Source: Acidobacteriota bacterium
GTDB taxonomy: Bacteria; Actinomycetota; Acidimicrobiia; Acidimicrobiales; Ilumatobacteraceae
Reading direction: 5' to 3'
Assembly: GCA_018970175.1 (NCBI GenBank)
Contig: JAGWWV010000003.1
Span: 34,688-98,687 of the forward strand
DNA: 64,000 nt
In this document: positions 8,668-16,543 of the stretch, piece by piece
Position numbering within the stretch: the first letter of the stretch is position 1
Layout of the letters: the number at the start of each line of letters is the position of its first letter
Made by a program: the position numbers and the translations under genes
The notes under the pieces: generated by a model
The model's database searches: none
Told to the model about the DNA's origin: nothing
The model's input: only the letters and a program-made list of their open reading frames with translations

Positions 8668-9770
8668 GCCGTCACCGCCTTGCTTGCTGCGCGATTGGCC
8701 CGGAGCCTGTATTTGGTGAGGATCTCACCGGCAACCGCGGTGAAGAGAATGAGCCCCTGCAGGGTTCCGACGAGTCCGCTGGGGAAGTCGGGGCCCTGTA
8801 GCGAGTAGCCGGCGTTGGTGAGACCACCCAGCAGCACCGCGACGAGGATTGCACCAAGTGGGTTCAATCGGGCAAGGGCGGCAACGACGATTCCCGTATA
8901 GCCGAAGTTGTTCAGCTGCAGTCCCTTGGCGTCGAGGTAGTGGGCAAAGTCGCCCACCTGGCTGGCACCACCGATACCGGCGAGTGCCCCCGACATCGCG
9001 GTGACCGCCACGATGGTCCACTTGGTGCGGATGCCCACGTAACGGGCCGCACGCGGCGAGTCGGCAATGATGCCGATCTCGAAACCGAGGCGGCTGCGCT
9101 TGTAGATGATCCACAGGACGATCGCGGCGACGACCGCGATGAGGAAACCGAAGGAAACGCCGAACCCGAAGAGTTCGTACGAGGGCCAGTGCGCTCTTTC
9201 GTCGAGCGGCTTACCCGATGGAAATCCAACCGAGCGGGGATCGCGCCAGTACGAGCGCGAGTTGAAGATGAGATAGTTGAGGATGATTCCCGCGATGTAG
9301 TTCATCATCAACGAAGTGATGATTTCATTGGTGTTGAACTGCGAGCGCAACACGCCGACGATCGATGCGTACATCGCCCCGAACAACATGCCGGCGACGA
9401 CCATGACGATGATGGTGATTCCCACGGGGACCGATCCGCCGAGCCACAAGCCGACTAACGCCGCTCCGACCGCTCCGACGTACAGCTGGCCTTCGCCGCC
9501 GATGTTGATGACGCCGAGGCGGAACGCCGCCGCCGCACACATACCGGTGAAGGCGAGAGGAGTCGCGGTGCGGAGCGTTCCGGTGATCGACCTCTTGGAG
9601 AGGAAACCACGGTCGAGAATCCGCCAGTAGACGTCAAGGGGGTTCTTGCCGGTTGCGAGGAGAACCACCGCTCCGACGATCAACGCACCGAGAAGGGAGA
9701 TGAACGGAATCGCCCAGTTCAGCCAGCGCGGCTGTTTGAGACGGCGTTCGAGTCGAATCGGCGATTTCAC
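8664..9770 (-). CDS. ABC transporter permease (BMP/nucleoside-type importer)
   Basis: The 368-residue membrane protein carries the permease signature FRLGVINIGGEGQLYVGA, with many hydrophobic segments and a long cytoplasmic/periplasmic loop in the middle (RSYWRDPRSVGFPSGKP). It forms the heterodimeric channel with the next gene. Overlaps of 4 bases on both sides (ATPase at 9767, second permease at 8667) show a tightly coupled operon. Confidence 0.9.
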   Translation of the reverse strand: MKSPIRLERRLKQPRWLNWAIPFISLLGALIVGAVVLLATGKNPLDVYWRILDRGFLSKRSITGTLRTATPLAFTGMCAAAAFRLGVINIGGEGQLYVGAVGAALVGLWLGGSVPVGITIIVMVVAGMLFGAMYASIVGVLRSQFNTNEIITSLMMNYIAGIILNYLIFNSRSYWRDPRSVGFPSGKPLDERAHWPSYELFGFGVSFGFLIAVVAAIVLWIIYKRSRLGFEIGIIADSPRAARYVGIRTKWTIVAVTAMSGALAGIGGASQVGDFAHYLDAKGLQLNNFGYTGIVVAALARLNPLGAILVAVLLGGLTNAGYSLQGPDFPSGLVGTLQGLILFTAVAGEILTKYRLRANRAASKAVTA

Positions 9771-11293
9771 CGCGAGGCCTCCATCTTCGCCCCGCCCATC
9801 AAGAGCCCGAGTTGTTCGCGGGTCGCATCGGCCGCAGGCATGTCGGCGACCAGACGCCCTTCGTAAATGACGACGATCCGATCGGCGAGCGACATGATCT
9901 CCTCGAGGTCTTCGCTGATGAGAAGAATCCCGACACCGTCATCGGCTGCCTCGACAAGTCGTCCCCGAACCGTCTCGATGGCACCCACGTCGAGTCCACG
10001 CGTCGGGGACGCTGCCATGAGAACCTTCGGCCTGGTCGAGAATTCACGAGCCAGAAGGACTTTCTGCACGTTTCCTCCCGACAACAAGCGAACCGGTGTC
10101 GCGGTGTCGGGCGTCTTTACGTCGTACTTGGTGACGAGATCGGACGCTTGCGTGGCGATGACGTTGCGTCGCAGCAGCCCGAACTTCGACAACAGGGGAG
10201 TGCGGTAGTTCTTCAGTGCCATGTTGTCCTCGACCGAGTGGCCAGCCGCGAGCCCCGTATGGAGACGATCCTCGGGAACGTGGGCCACACCGCCTGCAAT
10301 TGCGGCGCGTGCCTTTCCGTTCGGAACCTCGTTGCCGGCGACGGCGATTCGCCCGCTCGTAGAACTGCGCATACCGGCGATCACCTCGGCGAGTTCGCGT
10401 TGACCATTTCCCGCGACACCCGCAACACCAACGATCTCGCCACGACCAACGGTGAGCGACACGTCATGAAGAGCGTGGCGGCCCCGGTCGTCGTCGCAGT
10501 TCACCTGTGACAGTGAGAGAACCACGTCGGCCGGCACGCCCGGGTTGCGGCGCACCACGCGCGAGAACTCGACGCTGCGCCCGACCATCATGCTGGCCAA
10601 CTCGCGCGTGGAGGTGTCCATTGTTGCGACGGTGCCGACGGTTCGACCGCCTCTCAGCACCGTGATGCGGTCGGAGACGCTCATCACCTCGTCGAGCTTG
10701 TGGGAGATGAAGATGACGGTGCGGCCTTCGGCGGTCATCGCGCGCAAGGTCCGGAACAGGGCATCAGCTTCGATTGGAGTGAGCACCGCCGTTGGTTCAT
10801 CGAGAATCAGCACCTGCGCTCCGCGGTACAGCACCTTCAGAATCTCGACGCGCTGCTGTTCCCCGACGCTCAGCTGCCAGATCTTTGCGTTCGGATCGAC
10901 GGCCATGTCGTAGCGTGCGGCCAGTTCATTGACGCGATCGATGATCGATTCGGCATCGATGAGGAAAGGCGTCTCCTGGTTCCCGAGGATGACGTTCTCG
11001 GCGACGGTGAACGGCTCGACGAGGCGGAAGTGTTGGTGCACCATTCCGATGCCCGCGTCGAGCGCGGCCTTTGGCGAGGCGAACGACATCGGCGCACCAT
11101 TCAGTTCGATGGTCCCCTCGTCGGGTCGGTAGAGACCCGTGAGGATGTTCGAGAGAGTTGACTTTCCGGCACCGTTCTCACCGAGGAGCGCGTGAACCTC
11201 ACCCTTCAGAACTTCGAAGTTCACTCCGTCGTTCGCGACGACGCCGGGAAAGCGCTTCACTACCCCCGTCATGCGCACAGCGCTGTTCGTCAT
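9767..11293 (-). CDS. ABC transporter ATP-binding protein, two nucleotide-binding domains
   Basis: The 508-residue ATPase has two fused ABC domains. The first has a canonical Walker A, LLGENGAGKSTLSN, signature SVGEQQRVEILK and Walker B ILDEPTAVL. The second has a degenerate P-loop region (GVAGVAGNGQREL), signature LSGGNVQKVLLAREF and ASPTRGLDVGA. This asymmetry is normal for simple-sugar/nucleoside importers (RbsA/YufO type). It powers the two downstream permeases. A GC-rich hairpin separates it from the lipoprotein gene upstream. Confidence 0.93.
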   Translation of the reverse strand: MTNSAVRMTGVVKRFPGVVANDGVNFEVLKGEVHALLGENGAGKSTLSNILTGLYRPDEGTIELNGAPMSFASPKAALDAGIGMVHQHFRLVEPFTVAENVILGNQETPFLIDAESIIDRVNELAARYDMAVDPNAKIWQLSVGEQQRVEILKVLYRGAQVLILDEPTAVLTPIEADALFRTLRAMTAEGRTVIFISHKLDEVMSVSDRITVLRGGRTVGTVATMDTSTRELASMMVGRSVEFSRVVRRNPGVPADVVLSLSQVNCDDDRGRHALHDVSLTVGRGEIVGVAGVAGNGQRELAEVIAGMRSSTSGRIAVAGNEVPNGKARAAIAGGVAHVPEDRLHTGLAAGHSVEDNMALKNYRTPLLSKFGLLRRNVIATQASDLVTKYDVKTPDTATPVRLLSGGNVQKVLLAREFSTRPKVLMAASPTRGLDVGAIETVRGRLVEAADDGVGILLISEDLEEIMSLADRIVVIYEGRLVADMPAADATREQLGLLMGGAKMEASR

Positions 11294-11350
11294 CTCACAT
11301 GCCCCTCACCGACGAGTCCTCACTTCCGGCAAGACGCTAGTAGAAACGCT

Positions 11351-11378
11351 GAGGGACGGGCCCAAAGGCCCGCCCCTC
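11351..11378 (-). terminator. Intercistronic hairpin between lipoprotein and ATPase genes
   Basis: GAGGGACGGGCC (11351-11362) and GGCCCGCCCCTC (11367-11378) form a 12-bp stem with one A/C mismatch and a 4-base loop. It lies in the 111-base gap between the BMP lipoprotein stop and the ATPase start, read on the minus strand. It is followed by only a short T run, so partial termination or mRNA stabilisation, giving more binding protein than transporter, is likelier than full termination. Confidence 0.6.
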
Positions 11379-11404
11379 GCGTTCATGTCCGATTGTCTGT
11401 GGGA

Positions 11405-12697
11405 TCAGCCGGCGGGAATTTCGCCGTCGACGCCTTCGACGAGGTACTGCATGCCCATCAATTCTTCGTAGGTGTGCTGCTTGCCTGCGGCGAGCTGCTC
11501 TTTGCCTGCGGTGTCCTTGATCGGGCCGGTGAACTCTCCACCCGGGTTTGCGGCAAGTTCGGCCTTCTTTGCGTCGATCGTGGCGCGTGTCTCTGCAGAG
11601 ACGAGATCGCCGTAGGTCGACAGACCAACGAAGCCGTCACCGATGTTGCCGTAGTAGTTGCCCGCAACCCATGCACCATCAAGCACTTGCTGCAGACGCG
11701 GAATCTCGTAGACGTCCCAGTGGTACTGGGTGCCCGTCAGCCACACATCGCCGTAATTGGCGCTGTTGTCCCGGTTGTAACCCGCCCACGGAATGCCCTT
11801 CGCTTTGGCCGCGTCGCCCGTTGCTGGTGAGTCGATGCCCTTCATGCCGAGCACGTCGACGCCCGCGGCGATGAGAGCCTCGGCCTGCTTGCGCTCGTTC
11901 GGCGGGTCGAACCAGCTGTTGACCCACACGACCTTCACGGTTGCGTCGGGGTTCATCGCGCGAACGCCGAGCGTCCATGCATTGATGCCGCGAACGACTT
12001 CCGGAATACCGAACGATGCGAGGTAACCGAGCTTGCCGTTCTTCGATGCTGCGCCAGCGGCCATACCCGTCAGGTAGTCGGTGTCTTCGGCTGCGCCGTA
12101 GAACTGCGACAGGTTGCCCGCGCTCTTGTAACCAGTTGCAAACTCGAAGCACACGTCAGGGTGCTTCTCTGCTGCTGCGAGGAACGCATCCTGAAAACCG
12201 AACGAGGTACCGAAGATCACGGTGTTGCCGTCGGCGATCAGGTCTTCGATGACCTGGCTGACCTGCTCACCTTCGGGCACGTTCTCCTTGTAAGTGGTTT
12301 CGATCTTGTCACCGAAGTGCTCTTGCACCTTCTGGCGAGCTTCATCGTGGGTTTGTGTCCAACCACCGTCGTTGATCGGGCCGACATAGACCCAAGCAGC
12401 CTTCAGCGCGCCGCCGTCCTTCGGACCACAGGCAACGGGCGCAGCGCCCTCTTCCCACGGCTTGAAGTTCGCCGACCAATCGCCGGCCGGAGCCGCCGCT
12501 TCGCTGGACTCGGTTGCCGCTGCGGTGTCGGTTGGCGCGGTCGTGTCTGCAGGTGCAGTCGTGTCCGCGGTCGCCTCGGCCGCTGCGGTGGTGTCTTCGC
12601 TGCTCGAGCCGTTGTCGTCGCCACAGGCAACGAGACCGACACCGAGAGCGATTGTGGCTGCGAGGGGCAACCACTTCTTGCTCAAACGCTTGTTCAA
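11405..12697 (-). CDS. BMP-family substrate-binding lipoprotein of ABC importer
   Basis: The 430-residue secreted lipoprotein has a signal peptide NKRLSKKWLPLAATIALG with lipobox LVAC (Cys25), then a Thr/Ala-rich linker and a BMP-type periplasmic binding domain (KAAWVYVGPINDGGWTQTH, GTSFGFQDAFL). BMP proteins bind nucleosides, purines or related ligands. I chose the TTG at 12697, not the ATG far upstream at 12805, because GGGGAGG stands just before it and the signal peptide begins there. It is the first gene of the operon with the ATPase, two permeases and the Rieske oxygenase. Confidence 0.9.
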   Translation of the reverse strand: MNKRLSKKWLPLAATIALGVGLVACGDDNGSSSEDTTAAAEATADTTAPADTTAPTDTAAATESSEAAAPAGDWSANFKPWEEGAAPVACGPKDGGALKAAWVYVGPINDGGWTQTHDEARQKVQEHFGDKIETTYKENVPEGEQVSQVIEDLIADGNTVIFGTSFGFQDAFLAAAEKHPDVCFEFATGYKSAGNLSQFYGAAEDTDYLTGMAAGAASKNGKLGYLASFGIPEVVRGINAWTLGVRAMNPDATVKVVWVNSWFDPPNERKQAEALIAAGVDVLGMKGIDSPATGDAAKAKGIPWAGYNRDNSANYGDVWLTGTQYHWDVYEIPRLQQVLDGAWVAGNYYGNIGDGFVGLSTYGDLVSAETRATIDAKKAELAANPGGEFTGPIKDTAGKEQLAAGKQHTYEELMGMQYLVEGVDGEIPAG

Positions 12698-12733
12698 AAT
12701 TTCCTCCCCGGAAATGGCTGGTGCGTTGAAGAG

Positions 12734-12739
12734 ATAATA
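12734..12739 (-). promoter_or_regulatory. Possible -10 element for the BMP importer operon
   Basis: TATTAT on the minus strand lies about 37 bases before the TTG start of the lipoprotein gene in an otherwise GC-rich spacer. No convincing -35 hexamer is seen, so this is only a candidate. Confidence 0.3.
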
Positions 12740-12860
12740 GGTGTGAGGCCAACCCCCGAATTCAGTCCGCCCCGGCCAATCACACGCCTGTGACCAACTG
12801 TTCACAAGTCCGGCGGCCCGTTCGGATCGGGGGCGGCGCGCCGTAGACTCCCCTTTCCCA

Positions 12861-12949
12861 GGAGAGGTGCCAGAGTGGCCGAATGGGGCGCCCTGCTAAG
12901 GCGTTGTCCGTGTTAAAGCGGACCGTGGGTTCAAATCCCACCCTCTCCG
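12861..12949 (+). tRNA. tRNA-Ser (GCT)
   Basis: An 89-base class II tRNA. The acceptor stem is GGAGAGG/CCTCTCC, the anticodon loop is CTGCTAA with anticodon GCT reading AGC/AGU, the variable arm is long and the T-loop is TTCAAAT. CCA is encoded at 12950-12952. Confidence 0.95.
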
Positions 12950-13056
12950 CCAATATCCACAGTGAAAACACTGGGTTTTCTCCCAGCCCATTGCATTTGT
13001 CCGCGGTGACGGATAGACCGACAGGGTCTTGCGGGCGGAATCTGCAGGAGCTGGAT

Positions 13057-13662
13057 ATGACCAAACACTCCCCCCTGTTTCGGGTCGTCGCCTCGATCGG
13101 CTTGGCTCTCGGTCTCGTCACCGGGCCGGCCGTCGGGGCGCCATCTGCCCGCGCGGTATGCATCTCTTTTATTGTCGAGCGTGGCGACTCTTGGAGTCTC
13201 CTCGCCGAGTACGCCGGAGTTGGGCTGTCCGCACTGTTGAAGGCGAACAACGCCACGGCCCGCACCGTCATTCTCCCGGGCCAGTCTCTCTGCGTCCCCA
13301 AAGGCGCGACCTTCAGCCGACCGGGGACCAGCGTCGAGGCCGAGGCAACCGCCCCGAAACTTGTCGTTCCGAAAGTCCGATTGTCTGCCGCGGAATCCAC
13401 GGCCATCATCCGCGAGATCTTCCCCGACAAACTCGAACGGCGCGCACTCAAGATCGCCAAGCGAGAGAGCCACCTCAACCACGTCGCGCACAGCTGGTGT
13501 TGTCTCGGGCTGTTCCAGATCTACTTCGGTGCCAACAAAACGTTCCTCGGAACCCTCGGCATCACCAACGCCTCGCAATTGCTGGACGCCCGTACCAACG
13601 CCACCGCGGCCTACGCCATGTACCAGCGCTCCGGCTGGGCCCCCTGGGACGTCGCCCAGTAG
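13057..13662 (+). CDS. Secreted LysM and lytic-transglycosylase-like protein
   Basis: The 201-residue protein has an N-terminal signal peptide (hydrophobic stretch VVASIGLALGLVTG). A LysM-like peptidoglycan-binding segment follows (IVERGDSWSLLAEYAG ... ILPGQSLCVP, about residues 36-80). The C-terminal lysozyme-like domain has the probable catalytic glutamate in AKRESHLNH, then LGLFQIYFGAN. It would cleave or remodel cell-wall peptidoglycan outside the membrane. The start is the ATG at 13057 with AGGAG at 13046-13050; longer upstream frames run into tRNA-Ser. Confidence 0.82.
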   Translation: MTKHSPLFRVVASIGLALGLVTGPAVGAPSARAVCISFIVERGDSWSLLAEYAGVGLSALLKANNATARTVILPGQSLCVPKGATFSRPGTSVEAEATAPKLVVPKVRLSAAESTAIIREIFPDKLERRALKIAKRESHLNHVAHSWCCLGLFQIYFGANKTFLGTLGITNASQLLDARTNATAAYAMYQRSGWAPWDVAQ

Positions 13663-13716
13663 GCACTCGGCGCTTTTGCCTTTACACTTCGACCCGCACC
13701 GAAATCACAGGTGCAT

Positions 13717-13789
13717 GCGCTCGTAGCTCAATGGATAGAGCATTTGACTACGGATCAAAAGGTTAGGGGTTCGAGTCCCTTCGAGCGCG
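13717..13789 (+). tRNA. tRNA-Arg (ACG)
   Basis: A 73-base cloverleaf: acceptor GCGCTCG/CGAGCGC, D-arm GCTC...GAGC, anticodon loop CTACGGA with anticodon ACG (CGN arginine codons), T-arm AGGGG-TTCGAGT-CCCTT. No CCA is encoded. Its 3' end is repeated 2.5 kb downstream (16241-16268), marking it as an integration target. Confidence 0.95.
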
Positions 13790-13792
13790 CTG
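13765..13792 (+). repeat. att-like direct repeat, copy 1 (3' end of tRNA-Arg)
   Basis: The 28 bases from AGGGGTTCGAGTCC through TTCGAGCGCGCTG cover the T-arm and acceptor 3' strand of tRNA-Arg. They recur at 16241-16268 with three mismatches, as expected of attL/attR at a tRNA integration site. Confidence 0.7.
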
Positions 13793-14075
13793 GCGGAGAC
13801 CGAGACCCGACAAAGGTTTCCAGGTCCTGCTCGACGGTTCAGTCTGTCCGCGTCAATCTTCCAACGAATCGTCGCCCAAGGTTCGCTCCTCAGCTGCAAG
13901 ATCGGCGGTGACGGGCGTGTCACTCGACAGACAATCGACAGCCTCATTACCCGCCTCGGTGATTCCCAAAGGCCATGACCCCACGCCTCATTGGAACCAT
14001 GGGGAATGGGTAGGGCGACGCTCCGACGACTTGGTAACGGACCGGTTCAGTCGCCGATGTTTCAGCGCGAAAGCG

Positions 14076-15992
14076 CTACGCGCGCTGAGCGAGAACAATC
14101 ACTCGGTCGCCGGCGCTGAACGCAATGCGTTCGTCTTTGGGCGGGTTGAGCCGGATTCCTGCCGAAAGAAAGCCGGGCCGGCCTACAGCAGCGGCACACT
14201 GATATCCGATAGCAACAACATCTGAATTGCGGGCTTCAGCGATGACCTCGGCAAAAGTTGCAGGTGATGTTGCCGCGTAACGCTCAAAGGGGTGCTTGTC
14301 AATCCCAGAACCGTGTGCACCAAAGAGATCACTGAACACTTCAACGAGTTGAGGGTTTTCACTCAATTGTGCAAGAAGCAAGCTGATGAGTTGCTGGCTC
14401 ACGATGAAGTCATCGCCATTGCCATCGCTTGCTAATTCAACATCGTCCGGGTCGCGCAACTCGGTGACGATGTTGCCCTCGGTCGTGGGGTGAACTGAAC
14501 GCAAGTGCATCAAACTCAGAAGCACACGAGCATCGGCTTCGTCGATCTGAAAAGGCGGGTTCTCACACAAGATGAGGTAGTGGTCGAACTCACCCGACTC
14601 CGTGGCTGCAACGATTGACGCGCGTGCAATGGTGTCGCCTTCCACAAATTGCAGCGATTGATTGGCAAGACCGAGTCGGTTGATGTGAGCACCAACCGAT
14701 GCTGGGTTATGAAGGTCGGGGTTCAGCAGCACCACCAACTCAGACCCCGAGGCCACGTCTGCCTCAATTTCCATGATGACGCGTGGCGCCATCTGGTTCC
14801 ATCCGATGATGAGCGATCTCTCGCGCTTGAATTCGGCCGAGGCCGGTTGCTTCTCCGCATTTGGTTGCCAGCGCTCGGGCACCAGATCCAAGTTGAAAAC
14901 GGAGTCATCTTCCGCGATACCAATGACCGAATCTCCATTGGCTACAACGGTGGAAAGCGGTGGGCTGAGCAGGACTGAGCCGTCATTCTGTTGCAACCCG
15001 ATGATTGTCGCGTTGGATGAGGCGAGTAGTAGTTCGCCAAACGTTCGACCAACGAGGTTTTGAGGAACGACCTTTGCGTACATTTCATCACCGTCGAAGT
15101 CGAGCAACTCTTGGTAAATCAATCCAAGGCCAGCGGCTCGAGAGGTTTGTGCCGTAATGCGAGCAATGATTTCCGTCGGCGAAATAGGAACAAGGCGATT
15201 ACCCACAACTTCACGTAGGGCTTGCGAGGTGTCTTCGCCCTCGATTTCAGCGATGACTTGAACTGTTGATGATTCACCAAGAATTTTGTGCAAAGCCAAA
15301 ATCACCTTGACGCCGTATGTGTTCGACTCTTCTCCTTCAGGGTTAAGCACGATGATTGATTTCGCATCGTGAGGGTTCATTCGCAGAAGGTCGGCGAGAC
15401 GAGTTGGGAGACCACTTCGGACAACCAAGCGCGAGTTACCCATCTCAGCGACATCACGGTTCAACGCATCGGTGACCTCAACAACGTCGTCGGGGCTGAG
15501 GATGACAATGACGTGGCCGGGGTTGCTTCGGTTGGCCTCAACGAGTTCCGAAATGATGCTCGGCAACTTGGCGTTGCGCCCGATGATGAGCGTGTGGCCA
15601 CTTTCAATCACCTCTGACTTGCCGCGACGTAGTTCTTGCAGTCGAGTGTCGAGCCCACTGGAAATCAGACCGATGATTGCGGCACCAATGAAAATGCCGA
15701 CAATAGTGATGAGCACACCGAACACGCGGTAACCCGACGCTTGGTCGCCGGTGAACGTTCCTGCATCGAGATAACGGCCCGCGGCGAGCCAGATACTTTC
15801 CAGAAAGCTGGTCGGCTCATTCGACGGCCCCAGCTTGAAGACCCATGTAAGTGCGGAAACTACAAGGACGAGAACTGCGGTGATTGTCCCAAGCCACAAG
15901 AGAACGGCACCGATGCCACGGGCCAAACCATTGTCGAATCGATAACGAAGGCGTTGTTTGAGGGTGAATCGAGCGGGCATAGTGAATTTCAC
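14076..15992 (-). CDS. CASTOR/POLLUX-like ion channel with RCK/TrkA-N domains
   Basis: The 638-residue protein has two membrane segments (about residues 26-52 and 88-113) flanking a pore-like loop LAAGRYLDAGTFTGD. Two TrkA-N-type Rossmann regions follow, the first beginning HTLIIGRNAKLPSIISELVE and the second SLIIGWNQMAPRVIME. This layout matches CASTOR/POLLUX-related putative cation channels found in plants and actinobacteria. It is alone inside the tRNA-Arg island. Ion selectivity is not predictable. Codons are less GC-biased than in flanking core genes, which fits transfer. Confidence 0.8.
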   Translation of the reverse strand: MKFTMPARFTLKQRLRYRFDNGLARGIGAVLLWLGTITAVLVLVVSALTWVFKLGPSNEPTSFLESIWLAAGRYLDAGTFTGDQASGYRVFGVLITIVGIFIGAAIIGLISSGLDTRLQELRRGKSEVIESGHTLIIGRNAKLPSIISELVEANRSNPGHVIVILSPDDVVEVTDALNRDVAEMGNSRLVVRSGLPTRLADLLRMNPHDAKSIIVLNPEGEESNTYGVKVILALHKILGESSTVQVIAEIEGEDTSQALREVVGNRLVPISPTEIIARITAQTSRAAGLGLIYQELLDFDGDEMYAKVVPQNLVGRTFGELLLASSNATIIGLQQNDGSVLLSPPLSTVVANGDSVIGIAEDDSVFNLDLVPERWQPNAEKQPASAEFKRERSLIIGWNQMAPRVIMEIEADVASGSELVVLLNPDLHNPASVGAHINRLGLANQSLQFVEGDTIARASIVAATESGEFDHYLILCENPPFQIDEADARVLLSLMHLRSVHPTTEGNIVTELRDPDDVELASDGNGDDFIVSQQLISLLLAQLSENPQLVEVFSDLFGAHGSGIDKHPFERYAATSPATFAEVIAEARNSDVVAIGYQCAAAVGRPGFLSAGIRLNPPKDERIAFSAGDRVIVLAQRA

Positions 15993-16240
15993 GCTAGCAA
16001 CCGAGAGTCACCGCTCTTGCCAACGGGTGATGCTGAAGTGATGGAGCCATGGCTCCAACGAATCTCTCATCGAATGATACTTCTCTGAGCTCGCCGTCGT
16101 CCTGAACAGCAAGAAAACAAGCATCGTGAAATTCTGGTTATACGGAAGTCTCCTAAGTGGGAGATGTGACGGCACGGCGTAGTTGAGGAACAACCTGGCT
16201 GGTCACACGATTTCGCAGGACACCCATGGATTACGTTGTG

Positions 16241-16268
16241 AGGATTTCGAGTCCGTTCGAGCGCGCTG
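16241..16268 (+). repeat. att-like direct repeat, copy 2 (tRNA-Arg 3' remnant)
   Basis: AGGATTTCGAGTCC followed by GTTCGAGCGCGCTG matches the 3' end of tRNA-Arg (13765-13792) at 25 of 28 positions, while the 5' part of the tRNA is absent. It reads as the far border of the island. Confidence 0.7.
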
Positions 16269-16305
16269 ATTCACTTGATGCGGCGCGCGCGTTCGAGCTC
16301 GAGTG

Positions 16306-16494
16306 ACGCCCGATGGAATTGACCGCGATTGCCTCGGTCATGACCAGTCCAAGTCCCCCGACTGCGAGCGACCCATGCCATTGCTGGCGCCATGCATTGA
16401 CCACACCGTGGACTACCGAGTATTGGCACATCGGCGAAATCCACAGACGGTTCTTGAATTGGACACCACGAATCGTGGGCGAACTGAAGAAGAG
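16306..16494 (-). pseudogene. N-terminal fragment of an old-yellow-enzyme-type oxidoreductase
   Basis: About 63 residues on the minus strand match the start of NADH:flavin oxidoreductases (OYE/YqjM type): SPTIRGVQFKNRLWISPMCQ, then VGGLGLVMTEAIAVNSIGR. The family is normally about 360 residues. The homology ends just before the tRNA-Arg 3' repeat, so the rest of the gene was lost or displaced at that border. No good start codon remains. Confidence 0.7.
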
Positions 16495-16543
16495 CGATAT
16501 CGAGGAAATACTACTCAACCCGCCCGAAGTAACGTTGAGGTCG

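Larger units (their letters stand above)
13793..16268. mobile_element. Small integrase-less island at tRNA-Arg
   Basis: The 2.5-kb stretch runs from tRNA-Arg to a degenerate copy of the tRNA 3' end. It holds one gene, a CASTOR/POLLUX-like channel, with visibly AT-richer codon use than neighbours. No integrase is seen. The flanks 13793-14075 and 15993-16240 show nothing I can recognise. Immediately beyond the far repeat lies a truncated oxidoreductase gene, consistent with earlier insertions at the same place. Confidence 0.6.

Noticed and set aside
12780..13478. Minus-strand ORF spanning tRNA-Ser and the LysM gene
   Set aside because: It reads antisense through a tRNA and a secreted enzyme gene; no protein features.
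13793..14075. Remnant integrase in the gap after tRNA-Arg
   Set aside because: Short open stretches exist but none shows tyrosine-recombinase motifs.
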